Notes: generated by a model not told the origin, from the letters alone. A DNA stretch of 64,000 bases from Pseudomonas sp. WS 5079 (GCF_012985465.1 NZ_JAAQWN010000004.1:434001-498000), one strand, 5' to 3'; counted from the stretch's first letter, positions 1-8,625 are shown. Numbers and translations are program-made.

Positions 1-23
1 ACGCTCAGCAAGGCCACACTCAT
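1..23 (-). CDS. cobD: Adenosylcobinamide-phosphate synthase, 5' end only
   Basis: Only the first seven codons (MSVALLS) and part of an eighth lie in the window. The ATG at 23-21 overlaps the bluB stop as ATGA, the same coupling used upstream in this cobalamin operon. The N-terminal residues and the position after bluB fit CobD/CbiB, an inner-membrane enzyme that attaches the aminopropanol arm to cobyric acid. The identification rests mostly on context and recall of the family N-terminus, because no diagnostic motif falls inside the window. Confidence 0.55.
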
Positions 24-670
24 TGACTCACTCCCCAATAATTCTCATACAGCATGTCACTCAGCGGACGCGGTTCGGTCCAGCCCTCAAGTTGCAACAT
101 CGGTGCCGGGTAGAACTCCGTCACCGGGCCCAGGCACAGCACGGCCAGCGGCTTGGCGCCGGGCGGCAGGCCGAGCAGGTCGGCCAGGTCCTGGGGTTCG
201 AACAGCGACACCCAGCCCATGCCCAGGCCTTCGGCGCGGGAGGCCAGCCATAGATTCTGGATCGCGCAGGACAGCGACGCCAGGTCCATTTCCGGCAAGG
301 TCCGGCGCCCGAAAATATGCCGCTCGCGATCATCCATCAACGCCGCCACCAGCACCTCGGCGCAGTCGTGGATGCCTTCGACCTTGAGCTTCATGAAATC
401 GTCCGAACGCTCGCCCAGGGCTTGCGCGGTACGGATGCGTTCGGCTTCCACCAACTGCTGGATCTGCCCGCGCAGGTTGCGGTCGCTGATGCGGATAAAG
501 CGCCAGGGCTGCATCAGGCCGACGCTGGGGGCCTGGTGCGCGGCCTGCAGCAGGCGCTGCAGCAGCTCGGGGGCGACGGTGCCGCCGCTGAAGTGGCGCA
601 TGTCGCGACGTTCGGCGATGGCGCGGTAGATCGCGTCGCGCTCGGCCTGGGGGTAGGCGTGGTCGGTCAT
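20..670 (-). CDS. bluB: 5,6-dimethylbenzimidazole synthase BluB
   Basis: A 216-residue flavoprotein of the nitroreductase fold. BluB breaks down reduced FMN with O2 to make 5,6-dimethylbenzimidazole, the lower ligand of cobalamin. The family signature appears as RRDMRHFSGG (about 21-30) and QAPSVGLMQPWRF (about 47-58), which shape the flavin pocket. The reading frame is open further upstream, but the start at 670 is chosen because homology begins at MTDHAYPQAE and the ATG overlaps the cobB stop as ATGA. The first codons lie just before a REP element that also codes the end of cobB. The gene is third in the minus-strand cobO-cobB-bluB-cobD operon under a cobalamin riboswitch. Confidence 0.93.
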   Translation of the reverse strand: MTDHAYPQAERDAIYRAIAERRDMRHFSGGTVAPELLQRLLQAAHQAPSVGLMQPWRFIRISDRNLRGQIQQLVEAERIRTAQALGERSDDFMKLKVEGIHDCAEVLVAALMDDRERHIFGRRTLPEMDLASLSCAIQNLWLASRAEGLGMGWVSLFEPQDLADLLGLPPGAKPLAVLCLGPVTEFYPAPMLQLEGWTEPRPLSDMLYENYWGVSQ

Positions 671-2031
671 GGCCCTATCGCGGGCAAGCCCGCTCCCACA
701 TTTGAACCGTGGTCGCCTGCCATAACGGCTTGCCGGTCTGGCGCAAACAACGCGGCCACCGCAGCCGGGTTCGACGGGAAGTAAAAGTGCACATAGGAGG
801 CCGTCATCCGCCCCTGGCGATACACCGCCTCGGCGCCGCGCCCGCCGTTGGGGCTCAGGCCACGGGCAATCGGCTGCCACTGCGTGCTGGTCAGGGAATG
901 ATGATAGGTATGCCCGCGCAGCACGCCTTCCGGCAGCTCGACCGTTTGCAGGGCCAGGGCCGCCAGGCGTTTTTGCATGACCGCATCGCCTTGCAGCAGG
1001 CCCAGCAGTTCGGCGCGCGTGCCCTCGACATCGGTCAAGGAATCGAGCAGGTAGAGCATGCCCCCGCATTCAGCCAGCAACGGTTTGCCGGCAGCGTGAT
1101 GGGCACGGATCGCCTGCAGCATCGCGCTATTTTGCGACAGCGCCTGATGATGCAGTTCCGGGTAGCCACCGGGCAGATAGAGGCTGTCGGCGTCGGGCAG
1201 CACGCGGTCATGGATCGGCGAGAAGAAGTGCAACTGCGCGCCCATCGCTCGCAGCAAATCCAGGCTGGCGCCGTAGGTGAAGGCAAAGGCTTCGTCACGG
1301 GCCACGGCAATCCGCACCCCGGCCAGCAACGGCTGGGCTTCGATCAGCTCGGGCGCGGCGAATTCCACCGGCGGTGGCAGCGCTACCTCGCAACTGCTGG
1401 CCAGGGCGGCGGCGGCAGCATCCAGGCGCAGGTCCAGGTCATTCAGCTCGCTGGCCTGCACCAGGCCCAGGTGACGGCTGGGCAGCTCAATGCCGGTTTC
1501 CCGGGACAGTGCGCCGTACCAGCGCAGGCCTTCGGTCAAGCTGCCTTCGAGCAGTTGGGCGTGGCGCACGGTGCCGACACGGTTGGCCAGGACCCCGGCG
1601 AACGGCAGGTCTGCCTGGTAACGCGCCAGCCCCAGCGCCAGGGCGCCAAAGGTCTGGGCCATGGCGGTGCCATCGATCACTGCCAGTACCGGCACGCCAA
1701 AATGGCGCGCCAGGTCGGCGCTGGAAGGTGTGCCGTCGAACAGGCCCATCACGCCCTCGATCAGGATCAGGTCCGCCTCGCCCGCTGCTTCCCACAGCAG
1801 GCGGCGACTTTCCTGCTCGCCGACCATCCACATGTCCAATTGATAGACCGGCGCACCACTGGCGCGCTCATGGATCATCGGGTCGAGAAAGTCCGGGCCG
1901 CACTTGAACACCCGGACCTTGCGCCCCAGGTTGCGGTGCAAACGGGCCAGGGCGGCGGTGACGGTGGTCTTGCCCTGGCCTGACGCCGGCGCGGCGATCA
2001 GCACGGCAGGGCAATGGCGCGGCTGGTTCAA
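667..2031 (-). CDS. cobB: Cobyrinate a,c-diamide synthase
   Basis: A 454-residue ATP-dependent amidase of cobalamin synthesis that amidates the a and c side chains of (hydrogeno)byrinate using glutamine. The N-terminal synthetase domain has the P-loop APASGQGKTT (about 14-23). The C-terminal class I glutamine amidotransferase domain has the nucleophile Cys322 in LAECGGMLYL. The start is a TTG at 2031 overlapping the cobO stop as TTGA; no better ATG precedes the P-loop. The last 20 or so residues, after ALFAPDR, look non-homologous and include VGAGLPAI coded by a REP repeat, so the ancestral stop was probably upstream. The gene is coupled to bluB downstream through ATGA. Confidence 0.93.
   Translation of the reverse strand: MNQPRHCPAVLIAAPASGQGKTTVTAALARLHRNLGRKVRVFKCGPDFLDPMIHERASGAPVYQLDMWMVGEQESRRLLWEAAGEADLILIEGVMGLFDGTPSSADLARHFGVPVLAVIDGTAMAQTFGALALGLARYQADLPFAGVLANRVGTVRHAQLLEGSLTEGLRWYGALSRETGIELPSRHLGLVQASELNDLDLRLDAAAAALASSCEVALPPPVEFAAPELIEAQPLLAGVRIAVARDEAFAFTYGASLDLLRAMGAQLHFFSPIHDRVLPDADSLYLPGGYPELHHQALSQNSAMLQAIRAHHAAGKPLLAECGGMLYLLDSLTDVEGTRAELLGLLQGDAVMQKRLAALALQTVELPEGVLRGHTYHHSLTSTQWQPIARGLSPNGGRGAEAVYRQGRMTASYVHFYFPSNPAAVAALFAPDRQAVMAGDHGSNVGAGLPAIGP
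677..703. repeat. REP element inside the 3' end of cobB
   Basis: The sequence ATCGCGGGCAAGCCCGCTCC followed by CACATTT matches the REP halves at 37630-37723 and, more loosely, 18315-18407. It is a single copy and lies wholly within the cobB reading frame, coding the residues VGAGLPAI close to the C-terminus, immediately before the coupled bluB ATG. Confidence 0.85.
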
Positions 2032-2639
2032 AGTTCGATGCCCTTCTGTGCCTTGATACCGGCCTGGAACGCATGCTTGAGCATGCCCATTTCGGTGACA
2101 GTGTCGGCCATTTCAATCAGTTCTGGCTTGGCGCCACGCCCAGTGACCAGCACATGCTGCATGGGTGGGCGAGCTTGCAGGTCGCCAAGCACCTGGTCGA
2201 GGTCGAGATAGCCGTGCTTGAGCGCGATATTCAGCTCATCCAGCACCACCAGGCCGATGGACGGGTCCTGCAACATTTCCCGGGAGACTTTCCAGGCCGC
2301 TTCGGCGGCGGCGATATCACGCTGGCGGTCCTGGGTCTCCCAGGTAAAGCCCTCGCCCATCACATGGAAACGCACCTGCTCGGGGAAGCGGCGGAAGAAC
2401 AGCTCTTCCCCGGTGCTGTTGCGGCCCTTGATGAACTGCACCACGCCGCATTGCAGATCGTGGCCCATGGCCCGGGCGAGCATGCCAAAGGCCGAGCTGC
2501 TCTTGCCTTTGCCGTTGCCGGTCAATACCAGCAGCAAACCGCATTCGTTCGGTGAATTGGCAATGCGCTCGTCAATCACCGCTTTTTTGCGCAGCATGCG
2601 CGCCAGGTGGCGTTCGTCACGATCGGGGGAATCAGTCAT
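2028..2639 (-). CDS. cobO: Cob(I)yrinic acid a,c-diamide adenosyltransferase
   Basis: A 203-residue CobO/BtuR-type adenosyltransferase, which adds the 5'-deoxyadenosyl ligand to the corrin cobalt from ATP. The P-loop GNGKGKSS is at about 41-48, and the family stretch VVLDELNIALKHGYL follows in the second half. The start at 2639 (MTDSPDRDER) is preferred: the frame stays open upstream only because it runs into the riboswitch RNA, which is not coding. It is the first gene of the operon behind the cobalamin riboswitch, so its expression should fall when adenosylcobalamin is plentiful. Its stop overlaps the TTG start of cobB. Confidence 0.94.
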   Translation of the reverse strand: MTDSPDRDERHLARMLRKKAVIDERIANSPNECGLLLVLTGNGKGKSSSAFGMLARAMGHDLQCGVVQFIKGRNSTGEELFFRRFPEQVRFHVMGEGFTWETQDRQRDIAAAEAAWKVSREMLQDPSIGLVVLDELNIALKHGYLDLDQVLGDLQARPPMQHVLVTGRGAKPELIEMADTVTEMGMLKHAFQAGIKAQKGIEL

Positions 2640-2726
2640 GGCAGCTCTCCGTTGGGGCTGGACAAAAACGGCGGGCAGGAAAAGACCACTTAAATGAAGC
2701 CAAGCATCGCCCACCGTGATGCTGTT

Positions 2727-2952
2727 GGATGGATCAGGCCGGTCTCCGGGCTCATGAGTGGCGCCCTGTTGAGCAGGGCGAGCCGACGATGCGCCTTCCC
2801 ATATCGCAGGCGATACAGTGGCAAAAGCAGCGTCTTGACTCATTTACCGTTGCGGGGGCAGCGCCGGGATCGTGGCCGCACTGTAGAAAAGTGCGCGCAC
2901 TCACCGGCTTCCCTGTTTCACTCGGTCGACGGGTACGTCACAGAGCACCTGA
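2727..2952 (-). promoter_or_regulatory. Cobalamin riboswitch
   Basis: Read on the minus strand, the region has the conserved blocks in order: GGTGCTCTGT near 2949, AACAGGGAAGCCGGTGAGTG near 2915, the B12 box GGCGCTGCCCCCGCAACGGT near 2867, GCCACTGTATCGCC near 2815, and GGAGACCGGCC near 2735. It lies upstream of cobO in the correct orientation. Binding of adenosylcobalamin would repress the cobOB-bluB-cobD operon. Confidence 0.93.
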
Positions 2953-3066
2953 AACAAGCGGCGAAGGTTAGTGGGTTGGGGGTACAGCGTCAATTAAAGC
3001 CGGCCATGCACTTGAACCATCGCCGCGCACCGTACCTCTATGACTACAGGCATTGAGGAGAAAAAC

Positions 3067-4380
3067 ATGCACAAGACCCGACTCGCCGTACTGATCATGG
3101 CCGCAGGCGCACTCGCCGCCTGCGGCGAAAGCTCAACCTTGCAGGTCTCCGACGGCACGGGGCCATCGCCCAAGCTGCCGGAACCGAACAAAACCCTGAT
3201 CCCCACCGTCAACATCGCCCCGGCCATTGGCTGGCCCGATGGCGCCAAGCCGAGCGCGGCTGCGGGCACCCAGGTCGGCGCCTTCGCCGAAGGCCTGGAC
3301 CACCCGCGCTGGTTGTATGTATTGCCCAACGGCGACGTGCTGGTGGCCGAGACCAACGCGCCGCCCAAGCCGGATGACTCCAAGGGCATTCGCGGCTGGG
3401 TCATGGAAAAGGTCATGGGCCGTGCCGGGGCCGGCGTACCCAGCCCGAACCGCATCACCCTGCTGCGCGATGCCGACCATGACGGCGTGGCAGAAACCCG
3501 CACGGTGTTCCTGGAAAACCTCAACTCGCCGTTTGGCATGACCCTGGTGGGCAACGACCTGTACGTGGCCGACTCGGACAAGCTGCTGCGCTTTCCCTAT
3601 CAACCGGGGGAAACCGCGATCAAGGCCCAGGGCACCAAGGTCATCGACCTGCCGGGCGGCCCGCTCAACCACCACTGGACGAAAAACGTGGTGGCCAGCA
3701 AGGACGGCAGCAAGTTGTATGTGAGCGTGGGTTCCAACAGCAACGTCGGTGAAAACGGCCTGGAAGCCGAACAGGGCCGCGCGGCGATCTGGGAAGTCGA
3801 CCGGGCCAGCGCCAAGCAGCGGATTTTTGCTTCCGGGCTGCGCAACCCCAATGGCATGGCGTGGGAGCCACAAAGCGGCAAGCTATGGACGGCGGTCAAC
3901 GAGCGCGATGAAATCGGCAGCGACCTGGTGCCGGACTACATCACCTCGGTCCAGGACGGTGGCTTTTACGGCTGGCCGTTCAGCTACTACGGCCAACATG
4001 TGGATGTACGGGTCACGCCGCAGGATCCGGACCTGGTGGCCAAGGCCATTGCCCCGGACTATGCCGTCGGGCCACACACCGCATCGTTGGGCCTGACCTT
4101 TGCTGAAGGCAACACGCTGCCGGCACAATTTGCCCATGGCGCGTTTATTGGCCAGCACGGCTCGTGGAATCGCAAGCCGCACAGTGGTTACAAGGTAATC
4201 TTTGTGCCATTTGCGGGGGGCAAGCCCAACGGCGCACCGGTGGATGTGCTGACCGGGTTCCTCAACAGTGATGAGAAAGCCATGGGCCGGCCGGTGGGCG
4301 TGGTGATCGACCAGCAAGGCGGCTTGTTGGTAGCCGATGATGTGGGGAATAAGGTGTGGCGGGTGTCAGCCGCTAAATAG
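3067..4380 (+). CDS. Lipoprotein PQQ-type sugar (sorbosone) dehydrogenase
   Basis: A 437-residue beta-propeller protein of the glucose/sorbosone dehydrogenase family, predicted to oxidise a sugar or aldose in the periplasm with PQQ. The signal peptide ends in the lipobox LAAC (Cys19), so it should be a lipoprotein. Propeller motifs include [18 protein letters not shown] (about 79-96), [12 protein letters not shown] and [14 protein letters not shown], which match the family. The start at 3067 follows GAGGAGAAAAAC, a good ribosome site; an upstream in-frame start would bury the signal peptide. It is monocistronic and diverges from the cobalamin riboswitch. The substrate cannot be told from sequence. 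Confidence 0.85.
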   Translation: MHKTRLAVLIMAAGALAACGESSTLQVSDGTGPSPKLPEPNKTLIPTVNIAPAIGWPDGAKPSAAAGTQVGAFAEGLDHPRWLYVLPNGDVLVAETNAPPKPDDSKGIRGWVMEKVMGRAGAGVPSPNRITLLRDADHDGVAETRTVFLENLNSPFGMTLVGNDLYVADSDKLLRFPYQPGETAIKAQGTKVIDLPGGPLNHHWTKNVVASKDGSKLYVSVGSNSNVGENGLEAEQGRAAIWEVDRASAKQRIFASGLRNPNGMAWEPQSGKLWTAVNERDEIGSDLVPDYITSVQDGGFYGWPFSYYGQHVDVRVTPQDPDLVAKAIAPDYAVGPHTASLGLTFAEGNTLPAQFAHGAFIGQHGSWNRKPHSGYKVIFVPFAGGKPNGAPVDVLTGFLNSDEKAMGRPVGVVIDQQGGLLVADDVGNKVWRVSAAK

Positions 4381-4394
4381 CACCTGATGCCGGT

Positions 4395-4434
4395 TTGCCG
4401 ACGATGAGGATCATTCTGGGCTCATCGCCGGCAA
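4395..4434. repeat. Intergenic imperfect inverted repeat
   Basis: TTGCCG-a-CGATGAG pairs with CTCATCG-c-CGGCAA around a 12-nt loop: 13 pairs with a single mismatch. It sits between two convergent genes and may end transcripts from both sides, but neither side has a T-run. It could also be a diverged REP-like hairpin. Confidence 0.5.
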
Positions 4435-4446
4435 GGGGGTGCGGGG

Positions 4447-5250
4447 TTATTGCTGCTGCACCAGGATTACCGGGCTCGGCGCCACAAATACCCTGGCATG
4501 CATCTGCTCGTGCCCGCCGCCACGGCGCATGCCGCGAACCGGGCAGGCGTCGAGGTAATCCAGGCCCACCGCCAGTTTCAGATGCCGCTCCGGGCGAGCC
4601 AGTTGGTTGGTCACATCGAAGCTGTACCAGGCGTCATCCATCCAGGCTTCGGCCCAGGCATGGCTGGCCAGGTGCTCGCTGTCCTCGCTATACAAATACC
4701 CCGACACATACCGCGTGGCGATCCCCAGGCTGCGCGCGCAGGCCAGGAATGCATGGGCGTGATCCTGGCAAACCCCGGCACGCCCGGCGAACGCCTCGGC
4801 CGCACAGGTTTCCACTTGCGTGGCCCCCGGCACGTAGGCGATATGCTGGTTGAGGGCGTGCATCAGATCGATCAAGGCATTGCGATCCCGGCGTTTACCG
4901 CAGTGCTGCTGGGCAAAGGCGCGCAGGGCCTCGTCCGGCTCAGTCAGGCGCGTGCAACGCTGGAAAGGAAATGGCGACTGGCTGTCGTGCTCGGCCTCGC
5001 GCCACTCGTCAATGTCCACTTGGCCTCGGGCGCCGATGACGATCGATTCGTGGGGCTCATCCAGGGTCAGCACATGCAGGATATTGCCGAATGGGTCCAA
5101 CTGGGCCCGCACCGGACGCGGCAGATCCAGCTGCCAACTGAGCACATGCTGACGCTCGCTGTCGTGAGGGGTCAGGCGCAGGTATTGGATGCTGGCACGC
5201 ACCTGGTCTTCATAGCGGTAGGTAGTTTCGTGGCTGATGGAAAGTCTCAT
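4447..5250 (-). CDS. Transglutaminase-like cysteine peptidase family protein
   Basis: A 267-residue protein with the bacterial transglutaminase N-terminal beta domain (about 1-80) and a C-terminal transglutaminase-like domain. The Cys-His-Asp triad is visible as C161 (AGVCQDHAHAF), H197 (LASHAWAEAW) and D212 (YSFDVTN). No signal peptide is seen, so it is probably cytoplasmic. It is the last gene of a three-gene operon; its ATG overlaps the stop of the alpha-E gene as ATGA. In this association the domain is thought to act as a peptidase or amidase on a peptide made by the ATP-grasp partner. That role is inference and the substrate is unknown. Confidence 0.88.
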   Translation of the reverse strand: MRLSISHETTYRYEDQVRASIQYLRLTPHDSERQHVLSWQLDLPRPVRAQLDPFGNILHVLTLDEPHESIVIGARGQVDIDEWREAEHDSQSPFPFQRCTRLTEPDEALRAFAQQHCGKRRDRNALIDLMHALNQHIAYVPGATQVETCAAEAFAGRAGVCQDHAHAFLACARSLGIATRYVSGYLYSEDSEHLASHAWAEAWMDDAWYSFDVTNQLARPERHLKLAVGLDYLDACPVRGMRRGGGHEQMHARVFVAPSPVILVQQQ

Positions 5251-6197
5251 GCCGCCTCCAGGTAGGAATGATGAATAGCGTTACCCAACTGGCGTACCAG
5301 CGGGATGAAGTCGGTCAGCCAGGCGTGCAGGCCTTCTTCAAGGATTTCGTCAATGGCGGTAAAGCGCAGGCGCGCGTCCATTTCGGCGGCCAGGCGCTGG
5401 GCCGGGCGGCCGTTGATGCCAGGCAGACTGGCGAGGATCTGGTCGATTTCTTCGCTGCACGCGCGCAGGGAACGCGGCACATCGGCACGCAGCAGCAACA
5501 GTTCGGCCACCTGCCGGGCGCCGGGGGCATCACGATAGATCTCGGTGTAGGCCTCGAAGGACGACAAGGCCCGCAATAGCGCACTCCATTGGTAATAGGC
5601 GTGGGCGGTGCCATCAATCACCACGTCGGCCTGGTCGCCGGCCATCTCGTAGCGGGCGTCCAACAGGCGCAGGGTGTTGTCGGCCCTTTCGATAAAGGTA
5701 CCCAGGCGAATAAAGCGAAAAGCGTCGTTGCGCATGATGGTGCCGTAGGTGGCGCCACGAAACAGGTGGGAACGTTCCTTGACCCATTCGCAGAAACGGC
5801 TCATGCCATAGCGGCTCAGGCCCTCCTGGGCGATGACGCGAATATCCAGCCAGGTGGCGTTGATGTTTTCCCACATGTCCGCAGTAATTCGCCCACGCAC
5901 GGCATGGGCACTGGCGCGGGCGGCGCCCAGGCAACTGTAGATGCTCGCCGGGTTGGCGGCATCCAGGGCAAAGAAGTGCAACAAACGCTCGGCATGCAAC
6001 TCGCCGTGACGCGCGTGATAGTCGTCCAGGGTGCCGGTGATCAGCAGGGGCATGGCCAGTTCGTGCAGGCCATCGCCGCGCCCATCCTGGGGCATCAGCG
6101 ACAGCGAATAACTGACATCCAGCATGCGCGCGAGGTTTTCCGCGCGCTCCAGGTAGCGCGACATCCAATATAAATCCGAGGCAGTTCTGCTCAGCAT
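5247..6197 (-). CDS. Alpha-E domain-containing protein
   Basis: A 316-residue all-helical protein of the alpha-E family. The N-terminal SDLYWMSRYLERAENLARML (about 6-25) is the family hallmark, and related helices repeat across the chain (for example FIRLGTFIERADNTLRLLDA). The start at 6197 is chosen because homology begins at MLSRTASDLY; the frame remains open upstream into the end of the ATP-grasp gene. It lies 4 nt after the ATP-grasp stop and overlaps the transglutaminase start. Alpha-E proteins have no proven activity. Their constant pairing with ATP-grasp and transglutaminase genes suggests a joint pathway or complex. Confidence 0.87.
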   Translation of the reverse strand: MLSRTASDLYWMSRYLERAENLARMLDVSYSLSLMPQDGRGDGLHELAMPLLITGTLDDYHARHGELHAERLLHFFALDAANPASIYSCLGAARASAHAVRGRITADMWENINATWLDIRVIAQEGLSRYGMSRFCEWVKERSHLFRGATYGTIMRNDAFRFIRLGTFIERADNTLRLLDARYEMAGDQADVVIDGTAHAYYQWSALLRALSSFEAYTEIYRDAPGARQVAELLLLRADVPRSLRACSEEIDQILASLPGINGRPAQRLAAEMDARLRFTAIDEILEEGLHAWLTDFIPLVRQLGNAIHHSYLEAA

Positions 6198-6201
6198 GGT
6201 T

Positions 6202-7611
6202 TCATTCCTCGACCACCCAGGTGTCTTTAGTGCCGCCACCCTGGGATGAGTTGACCACCAACGAACCCTCCCGCAGCGCCACACGGGTCAGCCCGCCGGG
6301 CACCACACGGGTTTCCTTGCCGGACAGGACGAACGGCCGCAGGTCGATATGCCGAGGCGCTATACCGTTTTCGACAAAGGTCGGGCACGTCGACAGACAC
6401 AGGGTCGGCTGGGCGATGTAGGCATGGGGCTTGGCCTTGATCCGCGCACGAAAGGCTTCGATCTCAGCAGCCGTGGCAGCCGGGCCGACCAACATGCCGT
6501 AGCCACCGGAGCCTTGGGTCTCCTTGACCACCAGCTGCGGTAGATTCGTCAGCACGTGAGACAGTTCGTCAGGCTTACGGCACTGGAACGTCGGAACATT
6601 CTTCAGGATCGGCTCTTCATCCAAGTAAAAACGGATCATGTCGGTGACGAAGGGATACACCGACTTGTCATCCGCCACCCCGGTGCCAATGGCATTGGCC
6701 AGCACCACATTGCCCGAGCGGTAGGCGGCCAGCAGGCCGGGCACACCAAGCATCGATTCCGGGTTGAAGGCCAGCGGGTCGAGGTAGGCATCGTCGAGGC
6801 GCCGGTAGATCACGTCCACAGCCTTGGGCCCGTCGGTGGTGCGCATGAATACGCGGTCATCGCGCACAAACAGGTCAGCGCCTTCTACCAACTCCACACC
6901 CATTTCCCGGGCGAGGAACGCATGCTCGAAGAACGCGCTGTTGAAGCGCCCCGGCGTCAGCACCACCACGCTGGGGTTATCCAGTGGGCTGGAGCTTTTC
7001 AGGGTATCGAGCAGCAAGTTGGGGTAATGATCGATCGGCGCGATGCGCTGGGCGGCGAACAGTTCGGGGAACAGGCGCATCATCATCTTGCGGTCTTCGA
7101 GCATATAGCTCACGCCGCTGGGGGTGCGCAGGTTGTCTTCCAGCACGTAGTACGTGCCGTCGCCATCCCGTACGAGGTCGACACCCGAGACGTGGGAATA
7201 AACATCGCGGTGCAGGTCCAAGCCCTGCATCGCCAACTGGTATTGCTCATTGGCCAGCACTTGCTCGGCAGGAATGATCCCGGCCTTGATAATTCGTTGG
7301 TCGTGATAAAGGTCGGCAAGGAACAGGTTCAACGCCTTGACCCGCTGAATGCAGCCTCGTTCGACAATTCGCCATTCGCTGGCGGGAATGCTGCGCGGGA
7401 TGGTATCGAAGGGGATCAGGCGCTCGGTGCCCTGCTCGTCGCCGTACAGGGTGAAGGTGATACCCGCGCGGTGGAACAGCAAATCGGCTTCACGCCGACG
7501 CTGGGCCAGCAGCTCGGCAGGGGTTTGATCCAGCCAGCGGGCAAACTCGCGATAGTGAGGGCGGACCTGGCCAGCCTCATCGTACATTTCATCGTAATAA
7601 GTGCGGATCAT
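6202..7611 (-). CDS. Circularly permuted ATP-grasp protein (DUF404/DUF407 type)
   Basis: A 469-residue protein of the circularly permuted ATP-grasp group, predicted to ligate a carboxylate to an amine at the cost of ATP. Recognisable family stretches are YDEMYDEAGQVRPHYREFARWL at the N-terminus (first 30 residues), DVIYRRLDDAYLDPLAF in the middle, and VVKETQGSGGYGMLVGP (about 365-380), a probable nucleotide-binding loop. The C-terminus has LPFVLSGKETRVVPGGLTRVA-like residues typical of the group. The start at 7611 has the ribosome site AAGGAG. It heads the ATP-grasp / alpha-E / transglutaminase operon. The peptide or amide it makes is not known. Confidence 0.88.
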   Translation of the reverse strand: MIRTYYDEMYDEAGQVRPHYREFARWLDQTPAELLAQRRREADLLFHRAGITFTLYGDEQGTERLIPFDTIPRSIPASEWRIVERGCIQRVKALNLFLADLYHDQRIIKAGIIPAEQVLANEQYQLAMQGLDLHRDVYSHVSGVDLVRDGDGTYYVLEDNLRTPSGVSYMLEDRKMMMRLFPELFAAQRIAPIDHYPNLLLDTLKSSSPLDNPSVVVLTPGRFNSAFFEHAFLAREMGVELVEGADLFVRDDRVFMRTTDGPKAVDVIYRRLDDAYLDPLAFNPESMLGVPGLLAAYRSGNVVLANAIGTGVADDKSVYPFVTDMIRFYLDEEPILKNVPTFQCRKPDELSHVLTNLPQLVVKETQGSGGYGMLVGPAATAAEIEAFRARIKAKPHAYIAQPTLCLSTCPTFVENGIAPRHIDLRPFVLSGKETRVVPGGLTRVALREGSLVVNSSQGGGTKDTWVVEE

Positions 7612-7839
7612 GCCGAACTCCTTGTCACCCGGACGCAACGGACTGTCGCAAGGCCCGTGCCAGCGGCATAAACACTTAAGTATCAATTAGTTGGATATAG
7701 CCAAAGGCAGCAACGCACCGTCCTGGTGCAACAACCGCCCGGGCCTTGCCACTCGCGCTTCAAAGCGACGCAGGCATTGCCTATCACCAGCATAGCCAGA
7801 GTTGATTTCACTGCCCGGGAAAGCTTGCGGATAATCACG

Positions 7840-7971
7840 CTCATCCGCTGAACAGGATTCGTCCTACAGCATCACCTCGTCACCGCCGGTAATTTGCTTG
7901 TGCAAGTACCGACCGGTTCCCCTTCTTTCCGGTCTTCCCTTTTAGCCACCCTGCTCGGGTGGCTTTTTTTT
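7840..7971 (+). ncRNA. Candidate small RNA in a gene-free gap
   Basis: The 461-nt gap 7612-8072 lies between two minus-strand genes, yet carries a strong terminator (7944-7971) that works only on the plus strand. Just before it is a second perfect stem, GACCGG (7911-7916) with CCGGTC (7929-7934), whose loop is pyrimidine-rich (TTCCCCTTCTTT). No reading frame with a ribosome site is seen. A plus-strand RNA ending at 7971 is the simplest explanation. Its 5' end is a guess, as no convincing promoter was found. Confidence 0.35.
7944..7971 (+). terminator. Rho-independent terminator, plus strand
   Basis: GCCACCC-TGCTC-GGGTGGC is followed by eight T residues on the plus strand. On the minus strand the stem is followed by TAAAAGGG, so it cannot end the minus-strand rraB transcript. 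No annotated plus-strand gene precedes it. Confidence 0.8.
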
Positions 7972-8020
7972 GTGGAGGAATTTTCGCAATAAGTTCCAAG
8001 TACTTTGCCGCGCCACAAAC

Positions 8021-8049
8021 AAAATCGGCCGACCCGAGGGTCAGCCGAT
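8021..8049 (-). terminator. Terminator of rraB
   Basis: On the minus strand ATCGGC-t-GACCC / GGGTC-g-GCCGAT forms a near-perfect stem followed by TTTTGTTTGT. It lies 24 nt past the rraB stop. Confidence 0.7.
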
Positions 8050-8072
8050 ACGCTGCTTTATTGATCATGTGT

Positions 8073-8414
8073 CTACATGGGTAACCCACGAACCTCGTGC
8101 TTCACGCCCCATCCCTCGATAATCCCGCCCAAGGGCTCGACTACCGCCTCAAAGTCCTGCTCGAAATCACCAATACCGTCGTAGGTGGCGAACATGACTT
8201 TGCTCAATTCCAAGAACCAGGCACCGTCATCCCGTGCACTGACCTGGGCATTGATCGACTCCCCACGAAACCGACCCGCAGCCCGGCGCGCACGTTCCTC
8301 ATCCGGGAAAATGGCGTAGAACTCAATGGGGTGGAAGCGCGAGAAGTCAAAGCCGCCCTCTTTCATGCGGCGTAACACGTGGGTGCTGATGTCTTCTTGA
8401 TAGGCTGTGCTCAT
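8073..8414 (-). CDS. rraB: RraB-family regulator of ribonuclease E activity
   Basis: A 113-residue acidic cytoplasmic protein resembling RraB, which binds RNase E and alters degradosome composition in E. coli. Family features are FHPIEFYAIFPDEERARRAAGRF (about 27-49), DGAWFLELSKVM and the C-terminal GGIIEGWGVKHE. The start at 8414 has a strong ribosome site (AGGAGGACGTTTC before the ATG). The frame is open upstream but without homology. RNase E itself (rne) is elsewhere in this window. Whether this pseudomonad protein really binds RNase E is inferred from family membership. Confidence 0.78.
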   Translation of the reverse strand: MSTAYQEDISTHVLRRMKEGGFDFSRFHPIEFYAIFPDEERARRAAGRFRGESINAQVSARDDGAWFLELSKVMFATYDGIGDFEQDFEAVVEPLGGIIEGWGVKHEVRGLPM

Positions 8415-8625
8415 GAAACGTCCTCCTAAACCGATGGATAGACTTTCCGTGCTTCCCAGAGCCTGCGCGCGAACGGCGCAGGTTGACGGCAATGACATCG
8501 CCGCAGGAAAACAAGCATGTAGCTGACAAGACCAGACCTTAGCGATTCATTCGCTGATCTCCCTTGCAGAGTAGCGCGAAGCTATCACCTCCACCAGCAG
8601 CGCTTTAAAGACGTACAGGGAATAT

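Noticed and set aside
671..1069. A 133-codon upstream extension of bluB
   Set aside because: It overlaps cobB in another frame, and BluB homology begins at 670, where an ATGA overlap occurs.
2640..2843. N-terminal extension of cobO through the riboswitch
   Set aside because: The frame stays open into RNA whose conserved boxes are those of a cobalamin riboswitch. The CobO family begins at MTDSPDRDER.
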